Below, one piece after another: positions 7,203-14,631 of a stretch of 22,955 nucleotides of DNA; positions within the stretch are counted from its first letter, which is position 1; each line of letters opens with the position of its first letter. The stretch is from Candidatus Aegiribacteria sp. (GTDB taxonomy: Bacteria > Fermentibacterota > Fermentibacteria > Fermentibacterales > Fermentibacteraceae). A program made the position numbers and the translations under genes. The notes below the pieces were generated by a model. That model was given only the letters and a program-made list of their open reading frames with translations, was not told the origin of the DNA and made no database searches. Where the stretch lies: the NCBI GenBank assembly GCA_021107345.1, contig JAIOSX010000115.1:1-22955 (forward strand). The letters are read 5' to 3'.

Positions 7203-8186
7203 ATGAGAATCGCTCTCACTCTCACAATCGCCCTGTTCGCGATCGCACCGGCCAAGAGCATCGTACAAACCTTCAACTCCCCAACCGGGGACATCGCGGG
7301 TCTTGGCTGGGAGGACGGCGCTTTATGGGCCGTCGACGCCTTCACGAAGGAAGTCTTCAAAATCGATCCCGGATCGGGTAACGTTCTGGACTCCTTCACC
7401 ACTATCATAAGTTCAAGCTATGAAGCTACGGGCCTTGCGGTCGAAAACGACTACGTGTACGTCGGAGCCTGGGACAACGGTACTAACGGTTACGTTTACA
7501 AGTACAGCTATTCGGGAACTTATCTCGGTGCTGTCAGCATGTGCGGCGGTTGAGGGAATCCTGTCTCGTCGGTGACGGGACTTGCAGCAAACAGTACTAA
7601 CTACCTCTACGTCAGTTCACGGAACCAGAATACAACTTACAGGTACACAGCTCCGTCAATCTTATCCAGGTACTTCTACATCTACTACACCGCAGGAAGC
7701 CAGTCCAGAGATATCGCCATCACCCCCGACGGCAACGTCTGGGTAGCCACCGACTGGACCAGTATTACGTTAAGACTCTATGACACAAATGATCAGATGA
7801 TCGACAATATCCTCGGCGGACTTGTACCCCACGCCTGTGGAGTAACCATGGACGAAAGCGGTTACCTCTGGGTAAGCGATACCGAGAACGACTGCATCTA
7901 CAAGATAGACCTTACCGAAGGTATCGAGGGTTCCGAAGAGAACATCATTCCTTACCTCCAGGCTTCATCGAATCCTTTCGCCGGTCAGGTGACCATTACT
8001 GGTATCGGCTTTGACAACCAGGCCGCTATAAGCATCTATGATATCAGAGGTAACCTGGTGTCCAGCGACAGCTTCTACGGATCGTATGTGCTTGGTGAGT
8101 CAGGTGATCTCTCGCAGGGAGTCTATTTTGCCAGAGTCAGATGCGACAACGGGACGGAATCGGTCCTGAAATTGATGTGCCTCTGA
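7203..8186 (+). CDS. Secreted beta-propeller with T9SS-like C-terminal sorting domain, interrupted by an in-frame TGA
   Basis: Two open segments, 7203-7553 and 7554-8186, lie in the same frame and together make one 327-codon protein, broken only by TGA at 7551-7553. The N-terminus is a signal peptide (MRIALTLTIALFAIAPAKS). Propeller units follow (IAGLGWEDGALWAVDAFTKE, ATGLAVENDYVYVGAWDNGT, then after the TGA SVTGLAANSTNYLYVSSRNQ and DIAITPDGNVWVATDW). The last 80 residues (ASSNPFAGQVTITGI, AAISIYDIRGNLV, LSQGVYFARVRCD) resemble the type A sorting domain of the type IX secretion system. The fold and tail continue smoothly across the stop, so this is one gene. GTG at 7572 could start the second half but has no ribosome binding site. 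Several other genes here end in TGA, so genome-wide recoding is unlikely. A nonsense mutation is the simplest explanation. Confidence 0.8.
7563..7581 (+). promoter_or_regulatory. Short hairpin after the in-frame TGA (SECIS-like geometry)
   Basis: GTCTCGTC (7563-7570) pairs with GACGGGAC (7574-7581) as an 8-bp stem with one G-U pair, closed by the three-base loop GGT. The loop begins 17 nt after the TGA. Bacterial selenocysteine insertion elements have a small loop with G in its first two positions at roughly this distance. No bulged U like that of E. coli fdhF was identified. It may be a chance structure. Confidence 0.25.
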
Positions 8187-8190
8187 TTCC

Positions 8191-8212
8191 CGGATCGTAA
8201 ACGGATCGTAAA
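8191..8212. repeat. Tandem duplication of an 11-mer
   Basis: CGGATCGTAAA occurs twice back to back (8191-8201 and 8202-8212), just after the propeller stop codon and directly before the palindromic repeat. It may be a slippage product or an edge of the inserted repeat element. Confidence 0.7.
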
Positions 8213-8275
8213 GTGGGGTCGGATCTTGAATTTTGGCATTTTTAATGAATGCCAAAATTCAAGATCCGCCCCCAC
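8213..8275. repeat. Palindromic REP/MITE-like element between convergent genes
   Basis: Two 28-nt arms (8213-8240 and 8248-8275) are reverse complements with one mismatch and enclose the 7-nt loop TTTAATG. The arms carry the recognisable core GGATCTTGAATTTTGGCATT. Such GGGGTC-rich, TTGAATTTTGGCA palindromes occur as dispersed repeats in many bacterial genomes. The transcript would form a very stable hairpin, so it could also terminate transcription from both sides. It ends 4 nt before the tatC stop codon. No transposase is present in the window. Confidence 0.8.
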
Positions 8276-8279
8276 CTGT

Positions 8280-9002
8280 TCAGATGTCAGGCCCGGCCCC
8301 TTTCCTTCTGTACCCGACCCTGGCCGCCAGCAGGCTTAATTCAAAGAGAAGATACAGAGGAAGGGTAAGCATAACCTGGGTGAGGGGGTCAGGCGGGGTA
8401 AGAATGGCAGCGATAATAAGAAGCCCTACTATTATATGCCTTCTATATCTCGCCAGAACTTCTGGAGTTACAACTCCAAGGCTTACAAGTATAAGTATGA
8501 GAACCGGCAGCTGGAACGCAACACCGAATATCATGATGAGCCTGCTGAGAAAGCCTATATAGTTCGCAAGACTCCAGTGACCCGTGATGTTTCCCGTCTC
8601 GAAACTCATGAACACATCAATAGCCGGTTCCAGCATTAGAAACCATGCAAATGCCGCCCCCGCTAAAAAAAGAAGGACGGACGCAAAAGCTGAGCGAACC
8701 GCTGTTTTTCTTTCTTTCCTGAAAAGCCCCGGTGAGACGAATCGCCAGAACTGGTAGAAGATAACAGGTGAAGAAACAAGGATGCCGGCTGCAAGCGACA
8801 GATTGAGATGCGCTGCAAAAGCCTCGGTGGGAGCAAGGGCCTGGAGTTCGGAAGGACCGCTGGAGAGAACAAGCTGCATGAGTTTCCTGCTGAAAATAAA
8901 GGATACAATGACTGATCCTGCCAGAACGCCCAGAATATAAAACAATCTTCGCCTGAGTTCTTCAAGGTGTTCCCAGAAACTTCCCTCCGCAATACTTTTC
9001 AC
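8280..9002 (-). CDS. tatC: Sec-independent (twin-arginine) translocase subunit TatC
   Basis: TatC is the membrane receptor of the Tat pathway, which exports folded proteins with an RR signal. With GTG at 9002 the protein is 240 residues, the normal size. It begins with the conserved cytoplasmic SFWEHLEELRRRL, followed by six predicted membrane spans. FVSPGLFRKERK and AAILTPPDPLTQ are characteristic TatC loops. The longer frame to 9080 would add 26 non-conserved residues and overlap aroB by 82 nt. Start choice: the GTG overlaps the aroB stop by 4 nt (GTGA), a typical coupled arrangement, although the ribosome binding site is weak. No tatA/tatB is present in the window. It is the last gene of the long minus-strand run. 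Confidence 0.94.
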   Translation of the reverse strand: MKSIAEGSFWEHLEELRRRLFYILGVLAGSVIVSFIFSRKLMQLVLSSGPSELQALAPTEAFAAHLNLSLAAGILVSSPVIFYQFWRFVSPGLFRKERKTAVRSAFASVLLFLAGAAFAWFLMLEPAIDVFMSFETGNITGHWSLANYIGFLSRLIMIFGVAFQLPVLILILVSLGVVTPEVLARYRRHIIVGLLIIAAILTPPDPLTQVMLTLPLYLLFELSLLAARVGYRRKGAGPDI

Positions 9003-10075
9003 ACCTTCAGCAGGCTCAGAACGAACGGAAGAACCTTCTCCTCCTGATCTGGAGTAAAGTATGTAAGCCTGCAATCGCACCAGTCAAAGGGAAGTGCCCA
9101 TATCCGCCCGTCTCTCCGGGTTTTCTTGTCTCTTTCGAAGAGGAGGGACAGCTTCTCCTGAGAAACCATATCATTTACGTTCGTGGGCAAGCCGGCCAGT
9201 TTGAGCATATGCCGGATCTCTCCCGGTAGATTCCTGTTACCTCCCCGGGTTACAGCAATGGTCGCTTCCCCTAAAAGTCCCAGACCCACGGCTTCTCCGT
9301 GTGAAAGCTGGAACTCGCTGGCACTCTCCAGAGCATGTCCGATAGTATGCCCCAGATTGAGAAGCATTCTATTCCCGGTTTCCCTGAGGTCCTCGGTTAC
9401 TATACCGCCCTTCACTTCAAGACATTTATGTATGATTTTCAGAATGCTGTTCTTATCAGGATTCTCAATATCCATCCGCTCCAGTAATCCCTGTATCGAC
9501 CTGTCCCCTATCAGTGCGGTCTTTATTATCTCCGCAATCCCGCTCTTGAACTCACGTTCTGGAAGGGTATCGAGAAAATCAGGTGCTATAAGTATCTTAT
9601 CCGCAGGATTGAACGTTCCCACCTGGTTCTTGGCGGAGGCGAGATTCACACCTGTTTTACCGCCAAGGCATGCATCCACCATACAAAGAAGGGTGGTGGG
9701 GACAATCATCAGTCTCAACCCGCGAAGATAGGTTGATGCGGCCATTGCGCCGATATCGCATACCAGTCCACCCCCGATTACAACAACCGGTGTGTCCCTG
9801 TGGATTTTCGCAGCTGACATGCTTTCCCATATCTGGGATAATGTGAATGTATTTTTCAACACCTCCCGGGCTTCCATGACGTACAGCCCCGAAGTTGACG
9901 GTATGGCTGACTGCAGCAGACTATCCCACAGCCTTCTCACTTCAGAATCAATGATCAGGAATGGGTTTCTCCACTCATCTGAAAATTCATCCAACCATTC
10001 GGACTGTTCTATCTTAAGTGAGCATGCAACAACCGCTGTTGCAGATATAGCGGTATTCCACTTGAAATTCATCAT
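8999..10075 (-). CDS. aroB: 3-dehydroquinate synthase
   Basis: AroB converts DAHP to 3-dehydroquinate, the second step of the shikimate pathway, using NAD and a divalent metal. The 358-residue protein shows the NAD-binding glycine motif VVVIGGGLVCDIGAMAASTY, the substrate/NAD loop PTTLLCMVDACLGGKTGVNL, AKNQVGTFNPADKI, the metal-site segments SGIAEIIKTALIGD and LLNLGHTIGHALE, and HGEAVGLGLL. The N-terminal domain is short and divergent. The start ATG at 10075 overlaps the transporter stop by 4 nt (ATGA); a second ATG follows directly at 10072. No other shikimate gene is nearby. A sugar-phosphate cyclase with another product is possible but less likely. Confidence 0.92.
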   Translation of the reverse strand: MMNFKWNTAISATAVVACSLKIEQSEWLDEFSDEWRNPFLIIDSEVRRLWDSLLQSAIPSTSGLYVMEAREVLKNTFTLSQIWESMSAAKIHRDTPVVVIGGGLVCDIGAMAASTYLRGLRLMIVPTTLLCMVDACLGGKTGVNLASAKNQVGTFNPADKILIAPDFLDTLPEREFKSGIAEIIKTALIGDRSIQGLLERMDIENPDKNSILKIIHKCLEVKGGIVTEDLRETGNRMLLNLGHTIGHALESASEFQLSHGEAVGLGLLGEATIAVTRGGNRNLPGEIRHMLKLAGLPTNVNDMVSQEKLSLLFERDKKTRRDGRIWALPFDWCDCRLTYFTPDQEEKVLPFVLSLLKV

Positions 10076-11424
10076 CCAGGTCCCCAGACAAACCAGATGA
10101 AAGCGGCACCTACCGCGGTAGCGGCTATTGTGAACGGCAACCCTACTCTGACGAATTCCATGAATGATACTTTAAACCCGTTCTTTCTCAATACGGATAC
10201 GGATACGATATTCGCCGCAGCGCCGACAGGGGATATGTTACCTCCAAGACAGGCTCCAATAAGCAGGCCGAAGGAAAGATAGTAGTGACTCTGCCCCGCT
10301 TCGGAAAGAGTCTGCGCGATTGCATGGGTTACAGGTATCATGGCCGTTACGTAGGGAACATTGTCAATGAAGGCGCTCAGTATGACCGCACTTACAACAA
10401 TTATCAGGAATGCGAACAGGGGACTGTTCCCTGATACACCGGCCAGGAAAACACCAATTTTATGCATGACCCCCATTTCCTCAAGGGCACCCACCATAAA
10501 GAATATTCCCGCAAGCAAAAACAGCGTATCCCAGTCGAATTCCCTCAGGATAGCCCTGGCCCGGCGGTTTCCATGATTTCCCCTGCCTCTGTTTCCAAGA
10601 TAGCCCCTTCTGAAGAAGGCGTGCCATGCTACGGCTATCCCACCTCCTGCAATACACAAAAGGCCAGCCTCAATACCTACTCCGGGGAAGAAGAAACTCA
10701 ATACTGCCAGGCCGAGGATTACCCCGGCAAGTACCCAGGCGGGAAACCAGCTGCTCACTTCAGGGATCTTGACTTTCGGAAGCGGTCTTGAGTCCTTTTT
10801 CAGAAGCCTCTTCAGAACGAAAAAGGATGCGACCGCTCCCAGCTGAACGGCAAAGAATATTCCCGGTTTCCCGTCCATAAAGAAGAAATCGTTGAAATCC
10901 ATATTCTCCGAGGCAGCCAGTATCATGCTCGGGGGATCACCGACCAGTGTGGCCGTTCCCTGAAGATTGCTGGCCACCGCAATCCCTATCAACAGAACTA
11001 CGGGGTTGGCTTTCAGTTTTCTTGCCACCTCAAGGGCTATGGGCGCTACTATCATCACCGTGGCTACGTTCTCCACGAAAATCGATATCACGCTTGACAG
11101 GATACAGAGATATATGGCAGCATGGCCATAATTCTTTGAACGGGTTACTATGTGACCGGCAAGATATCCGGGTATACCGGATTCAATGAGTACCTCGGCA
11201 ATAAGAAGAATCCCGGAGAATATCAGAAGCACACTGAAATTAATACCACCGGCAATCGAACCCAGCTCGCCCCACCCGGCAAAACAGCCAAAGATAAAGC
11301 TGAATACTATCGCCATACCCGCGGTAATCCAGATCGCCAGACCCCGCTTTTTATGGGCAACGGCTATATAAGCGTACGCAAAGATAAAGAACAGCGAGAA
11401 GATAAGACCGGAAGTCAAAATCAA
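10072..11424 (-). CDS. ArsB/NhaD/SLC13-type ion transporter
   Basis: A 450-residue integral membrane protein with about 11-12 hydrophobic spans in two homologous halves, typical of the ion transporter superfamily. Family marks are SVISIFVENVATVMIVAPIA and GIAVASNLQGTATLVGDPPS in the first half, and AVILSAFIDNVPYVTAMIPV with LIGACLGGNISPVGAAANIV in the second. These resemble Na+/H+ antiporters of the NhaD/ArsB type more than dicarboxylate carriers, but the substrate cannot be decided from sequence. A basic, glycine/arginine-rich cytoplasmic linker (RRGYLGNRGRGNHGNRRARA) separates the halves. The start is TTG at 11424, overlapping the upstream lipoprotein stop as TTGA, with AGGG just upstream. 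Confidence 0.88.
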   Translation of the reverse strand: MILTSGLIFSLFFIFAYAYIAVAHKKRGLAIWITAGMAIVFSFIFGCFAGWGELGSIAGGINFSVLLIFSGILLIAEVLIESGIPGYLAGHIVTRSKNYGHAAIYLCILSSVISIFVENVATVMIVAPIALEVARKLKANPVVLLIGIAVASNLQGTATLVGDPPSMILAASENMDFNDFFFMDGKPGIFFAVQLGAVASFFVLKRLLKKDSRPLPKVKIPEVSSWFPAWVLAGVILGLAVLSFFFPGVGIEAGLLCIAGGGIAVAWHAFFRRGYLGNRGRGNHGNRRARAILREFDWDTLFLLAGIFFMVGALEEMGVMHKIGVFLAGVSGNSPLFAFLIIVVSAVILSAFIDNVPYVTAMIPVTHAIAQTLSEAGQSHYYLSFGLLIGACLGGNISPVGAAANIVSVSVLRKNGFKVSFMEFVRVGLPFTIAATAVGAAFIWFVWGPG

Positions 11425-12077
11425 TTACCCTGCTGATACTCTACCAGGGTCAGGCTGCTGTCAGCGGTTGTTCTGGCAACCATTCCTACATCGGGCGCAA
11501 GCCAGATGTCTCTATGAACGATAGTGGTCTCGGGTTCAAATCCGGCAGCCCTGATCCAGTTAATGGTTTTCTCGTGCTGTTTCAGATGATAGCATTGCTC
11601 CCACCTGCCATCGGGGCTGGTTTCTATATCGATAACAACGGATCTTCTTTCCCAGTCATGGCTTATTGTAACGCCCTGGTTAACGGCAAAGGTAGATGCT
11701 GCATCTGTTCGTACATATCCCGTTGTAAGCGGCCAGTCCAGCCATGTCACCCAGGCCTGGTATAGTGGAACTTCGTACCCGTTGAACATCACTCTGTGGT
11801 CTTCGTAGAATTCTATGTACCCGTCGTTAGCTATCCAGTAAGTATAGTCCGCTCCGGATAGAACCCTGTAACAGGCTCTCTCTCCCCTTTCGGTCTGATC
11901 GATCACAGATACGATCAGCGTTCCTCCACCGTCGATCGAATACTCCCACTGGCTGCCTATATGATTTACTGGATAGTAATCCGCTCCCATCCGGTAGAAG
12001 AGGGGGTTGCTGCCGCATCCTGTAACTGCTATTAGCATCAGAATTGACAGGACCGGTATTAATATAAGCCACCTCAT
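11421..12077 (-). CDS. Lipoprotein of unknown function
   Basis: The 218-residue protein begins MRWLILIPVLSILMLIAVTG followed by Cys21, a good lipobox (VTGC), so it is probably lipid-anchored outside the inner membrane. The mature part is beta-rich with many Trp and Tyr residues (GSQWEYSIDGGGTLIVSVID, RACYRVLSGADYTYWIANDG, WLAPDVGMVARTT). It resembles the 'WEY' type of secreted proteins that open with YPVNHIGSQWEY, but I cannot name a family. GGGAGGTGA lies 5 nt before the ATG, a strong ribosome binding site. It overlaps the genes on both sides by 4 nt and so is translated with the barrel-like protein and the transporter. Confidence 0.8.
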   Translation of the reverse strand: MRWLILIPVLSILMLIAVTGCGSNPLFYRMGADYYPVNHIGSQWEYSIDGGGTLIVSVIDQTERGERACYRVLSGADYTYWIANDGYIEFYEDHRVMFNGYEVPLYQAWVTWLDWPLTTGYVRTDAASTFAVNQGVTISHDWERRSVVIDIETSPDGRWEQCYHLKQHEKTINWIRAAGFEPETTIVHRDIWLAPDVGMVARTTADSSLTLVEYQQGN

Positions 12078-12601
12078 AACGTCACCTCCCTGGAAATACC
12101 AAAGTGGAGGGTAAATAAGTCTCCGTTCTCAACTTCAGCCATTATGCTGGTATAATCTCCACCCACCTCTCCTCTGAAGCCGGCTCCCAGGCTGAAATTC
12201 CATCTGAGACCGGCTTTCCAGAACGGATCCCAGGATGCGGGATCGGTGCCCCCGCTGTTGCTCAGTGAGCTTCTGCAAAATCCAAAGGAGCACACTACAC
12301 CTGGATTGAACACTTTACCCCAGGGTCTCAGATAATACGCAGCTTTCAGATGGGGTTTGAAGAGGGTCAAGCTTGCAGCCCCCTGATCACTGCTTCCGAA
12401 TACACTCAATGAAAATCCCAGTCCGGCCCTGAACGATGGATTAATAACCCACGAAGCGGACAGCCCGACATCAGCACCCGTATTCAGGCTGCTCCCCCAC
12501 TGTCCGGTTGGATATGAAAGACCGGTTTCCGCTGCAAGATCGATATCAATGGCCGAGCAAGCTGCTGCGGCCGAACATACCAGTATCATGGCCCATTTCA
12601 A
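12074..12601 (-). CDS. Small outer-membrane beta-barrel-like protein
   Basis: The 175-residue protein has a signal peptide (MKWAMILVCSAAAACSA), then alternating amphipathic strands with many glycines (IDLAAETGLSYPTGQWGSS, ADVGLSASWVINPSFRAGLG, FSLGAGFRGEVGGDYTSIMA). It ends in FTLHFGISREVTL, as outer-membrane barrels with a hydrophobic terminal strand do. The start is TTG at 12601, with AGGAGG 9 nt upstream; an ATG four codons later lacks such a site. It overlaps the lipoprotein gene by 4 nt. No specific family is recognised. Confidence 0.75.
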   Translation of the reverse strand: MKWAMILVCSAAAACSAIDIDLAAETGLSYPTGQWGSSLNTGADVGLSASWVINPSFRAGLGFSLSVFGSSDQGAASLTLFKPHLKAAYYLRPWGKVFNPGVVCSFGFCRSSLSNSGGTDPASWDPFWKAGLRWNFSLGAGFRGEVGGDYTSIMAEVENGDLFTLHFGISREVTL

Positions 12602-12615
12602 TTCTAACTACCTCC

Positions 12616-13377
12616 TCACAGATCCAGGGCAGGCAGAGGTATATCCTGCATGCCTATATGAATCCTTACTTTTCCTCCCGCAACTTCTCGCGATGCTTTC
12701 TCGGCCAGATGCGGTAGATTATTCTCCTGGCTGAGATGGGCAAGAACGCAGACCTTCAGATTTCCGTGATAAATCGTCTCCAGAAGGTCTGAAGCCGTAC
12801 TATTTGACAGGTGTCCTGTTGTTGAAGCTATCCTCTGTTTCAGGTGCCAGGGATAACTGCCATTCCACAGCATATCCTCGTCATGATTGAACTCCAGAAC
12901 CATGGCGCTGCAGCCTGTCAGGTTCTCCTCAACCAGAGGGCTGGATTTACCGAGGTCAGTTGCTACTCCCAGCTTTCCCGAGTCCCATTCGATCACATAT
13001 CCTGATGGGTCGGACGCATCATGGGCAACGCTGAAAGCGCTTACAGTAAAGGAACTGAAATCCACACCTGTCCCATTTTCAAGAATTTCCGTGCCCGGCA
13101 GCTTTCCCAGATTTTTTCTGGAGGCATCCAGAGTACCGCTGGAACCGTACACGGGAATATTCCATTTTCGAGCCAGCACGCCGGCACCCTTTATATGATC
13201 CGAATGTTCATGACTTATTAAAAGAGCTTCAGGAAAAATGCCGCCGAATCCTGCTTCAAGTAGTCTATCAGTATGCTTTTTTCCGCTCAATCCCGCATCG
13301 ATGAACACCATGCAGCCTTCATGCTCGATCACGAGGGCATTCCCCCTGCTTCCACTGGCCAGAACACCAAGCCTCAT
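12616..13377 (-). CDS. Metallo-beta-lactamase-fold hydrolase, YycJ/WalJ-like
   Basis: The 253-residue protein is a single metallo-beta-lactamase domain of the YycJ (WalJ/VicX) kind, related to beta-CASP/RNase-like exonucleases. MRLGVLASGSRGNALVIEHE is the family N-terminus. LLISHEHSDHIKG carries the HxHxDH metal site (H56, H58, D60, H61). GVATDLG supplies the bridging Asp, and TGHLSNSTASDLL and CVLAHLSQENN complete the YycJ signature. Bacillus YycJ has been linked to DNA double-strand break and mismatch repair and cell wall control. The role here is not shown by context. The ATG at 13377 has only a weak ribosome binding site, and the upstream gap holds a palindromic repeat. Confidence 0.9.
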   Translation of the reverse strand: MRLGVLASGSRGNALVIEHEGCMVFIDAGLSGKKHTDRLLEAGFGGIFPEALLISHEHSDHIKGAGVLARKWNIPVYGSSGTLDASRKNLGKLPGTEILENGTGVDFSSFTVSAFSVAHDASDPSGYVIEWDSGKLGVATDLGKSSPLVEENLTGCSAMVLEFNHDEDMLWNGSYPWHLKQRIASTTGHLSNSTASDLLETIYHGNLKVCVLAHLSQENNLPHLAEKASREVAGGKVRIHIGMQDIPLPALDL

Positions 13378-13392
13378 AAACTACCACTTTCC

Positions 13393-13467
13393 AGGAGCCT
13401 GTCCGACAATGAAACATTGGCATAAAACCCACACATCTGCTCAATGTACATTGTCGGACACACTCCT
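13393..13467. repeat. Imperfect inverted repeat forming the 3' end of the GHL10-like gene
   Basis: Arms of 19 nt at 13393-13411 and 13449-13467 are reverse complements at 17 of 19 positions, with the shared core TGTCCGACAATG. The interior contains CAATGAAACATTG and the perfect palindrome CAATGTACATTG at 13443-13454. The right arm encodes the last residues of the upstream gene (RSVSDNV), and the stop codon lies inside the element. This suggests a small mobile palindromic repeat. No transposase is present. Confidence 0.7.
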
Positions 13468-14631
13468 AGTATCAACACGTTGAAAGACAGCTGAATCTAC
13501 CGGGAAATCTGTACTTCCCTGTTCTCCCCAGAAGTTCTTCAGCATCCAGGTATCATCAGAAGATAGCGAATTGAGACTGAATACACATACACCTTTGCAG
13601 CCTCTGATCAGGGCTTCCGAAGCCCCTGTAAATGCATTGGACATAGACTGGTTATAGATGCCTATTCCGTGAATAACTCTCTCCGGACATACTTCAGTTC
13701 CAAGAACCGCCAATTCCCTGGCCTTCTGCATATTGGTGGTGTAAGCCATTGTACACACAAAATCAACCAGCCCGGCTTCGAGCCATGACCTCCAGTCACA
13801 GGAGTAATGAGATCGTGCTTCGTGCGGATCGGCCATTACGGCGCATGACAGCAATACACCGGGAGCCTCGCTTCTCAGAACCGACCTTACGGTCTCTACA
13901 GTCAGGGTTACCTGATCTATTTTCCAGAGGGACCACATATCTATGAGCTCCTCGTTTTCACCGTATCTCCTGAATATGTCAAGGGGATCAAGCCCGGTTT
14001 TAAGAAAGAAGACTCCTGTTGACTGCGATTCAAAGCCGAAGGATGGATTTGGATACCTTATGTAATCAAGATGAATTCCATCAACGTTATAGTTCACAGC
14101 TATCTCTGAAGCAACATCCGCAAGAAATGCCCTGACTTCCGGCAAGGCTGGCGAGAGTGTCGCCCCTACAAGCCCGTTCCGATCGCATTCATCCCTGGTA
14201 TACTCTCTTGTTGATCGGCCATACCTGTCGGTCATGAACCATTCGGGATGTGTATACCAGATATGTGTCGAATCATTCGGCGTGTAAGGAGCGGACCAGA
14301 CCATGAACGCGTTTATCCAGACGTGGACCTTCAGACCCCTGGGGCGGGCTTTGGCGATTTTATATGCAAGGGGATCAAAATCATTCTGAAAGGTGGCAAC
14401 CGGCAGTATGGATGAACTGTAATACGCTTCTGCTCTTCCGGCCACCTGAACGATTATTCCATTTGCTCCCGCCTCTGCGGCTCTGTTTACCAGCAAATCG
14501 ATGGACTCGGGGCTTTCAAGGCCATCTCTGACCATCCAGAAGTATCGACTGTCGCAGACCTGATTACCGGCATGAGTGCCTTTGACCGCAACGAAAGCCA
14601 GAACAAGCAGAAGAATGGTTCTAATTCTCAC
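13441..14631 (-). CDS. Secreted GHL10-type (family 10-like) glycoside hydrolase-like protein
   Basis: The 396-residue protein has a signal peptide (RTILLLVLAFVAVKGTHA) and a TIM-barrel domain of the GHL10/PF02638 kind. Diagnostic stretches are VNRAAEAGANGIIVQVAGRA, GLKVHVWINAFMVWS, HPEWFMTDRYG, LSPALPEVRAFLADVASEIA, YNVDGIHLDYIRYP and GLVDFVCTMAYTTNM. Members are usually exported and thought to act on cell-envelope or exogenous glycans; the substrate is not established. The start is GTG at 14631 with AAGGGCGG 5 nt upstream, overlapping the aminotransferase gene by 11 nt. The last eight residues and the stop derive from the palindromic repeat, so the native C-terminus may have been replaced. 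Confidence 0.87.
   Translation of the reverse strand: MRIRTILLLVLAFVAVKGTHAGNQVCDSRYFWMVRDGLESPESIDLLVNRAAEAGANGIIVQVAGRAEAYYSSSILPVATFQNDFDPLAYKIAKARPRGLKVHVWINAFMVWSAPYTPNDSTHIWYTHPEWFMTDRYGRSTREYTRDECDRNGLVGATLSPALPEVRAFLADVASEIAVNYNVDGIHLDYIRYPNPSFGFESQSTGVFFLKTGLDPLDIFRRYGENEELIDMWSLWKIDQVTLTVETVRSVLRSEAPGVLLSCAVMADPHEARSHYSCDWRSWLEAGLVDFVCTMAYTTNMQKARELAVLGTEVCPERVIHGIGIYNQSMSNAFTGASEALIRGCKGVCVFSLNSLSSDDTWMLKNFWGEQGSTDFPVDSAVFQRVDTRSVSDNVH

Noticed and set aside
7203..8186. Genome-wide reassignment of TGA to a sense codon
   Set aside because: Several genes in the window end in TGA at the expected family length (Nudix, AlkX, DUF72, AroB, TatC), so TGA is a normal stop here.
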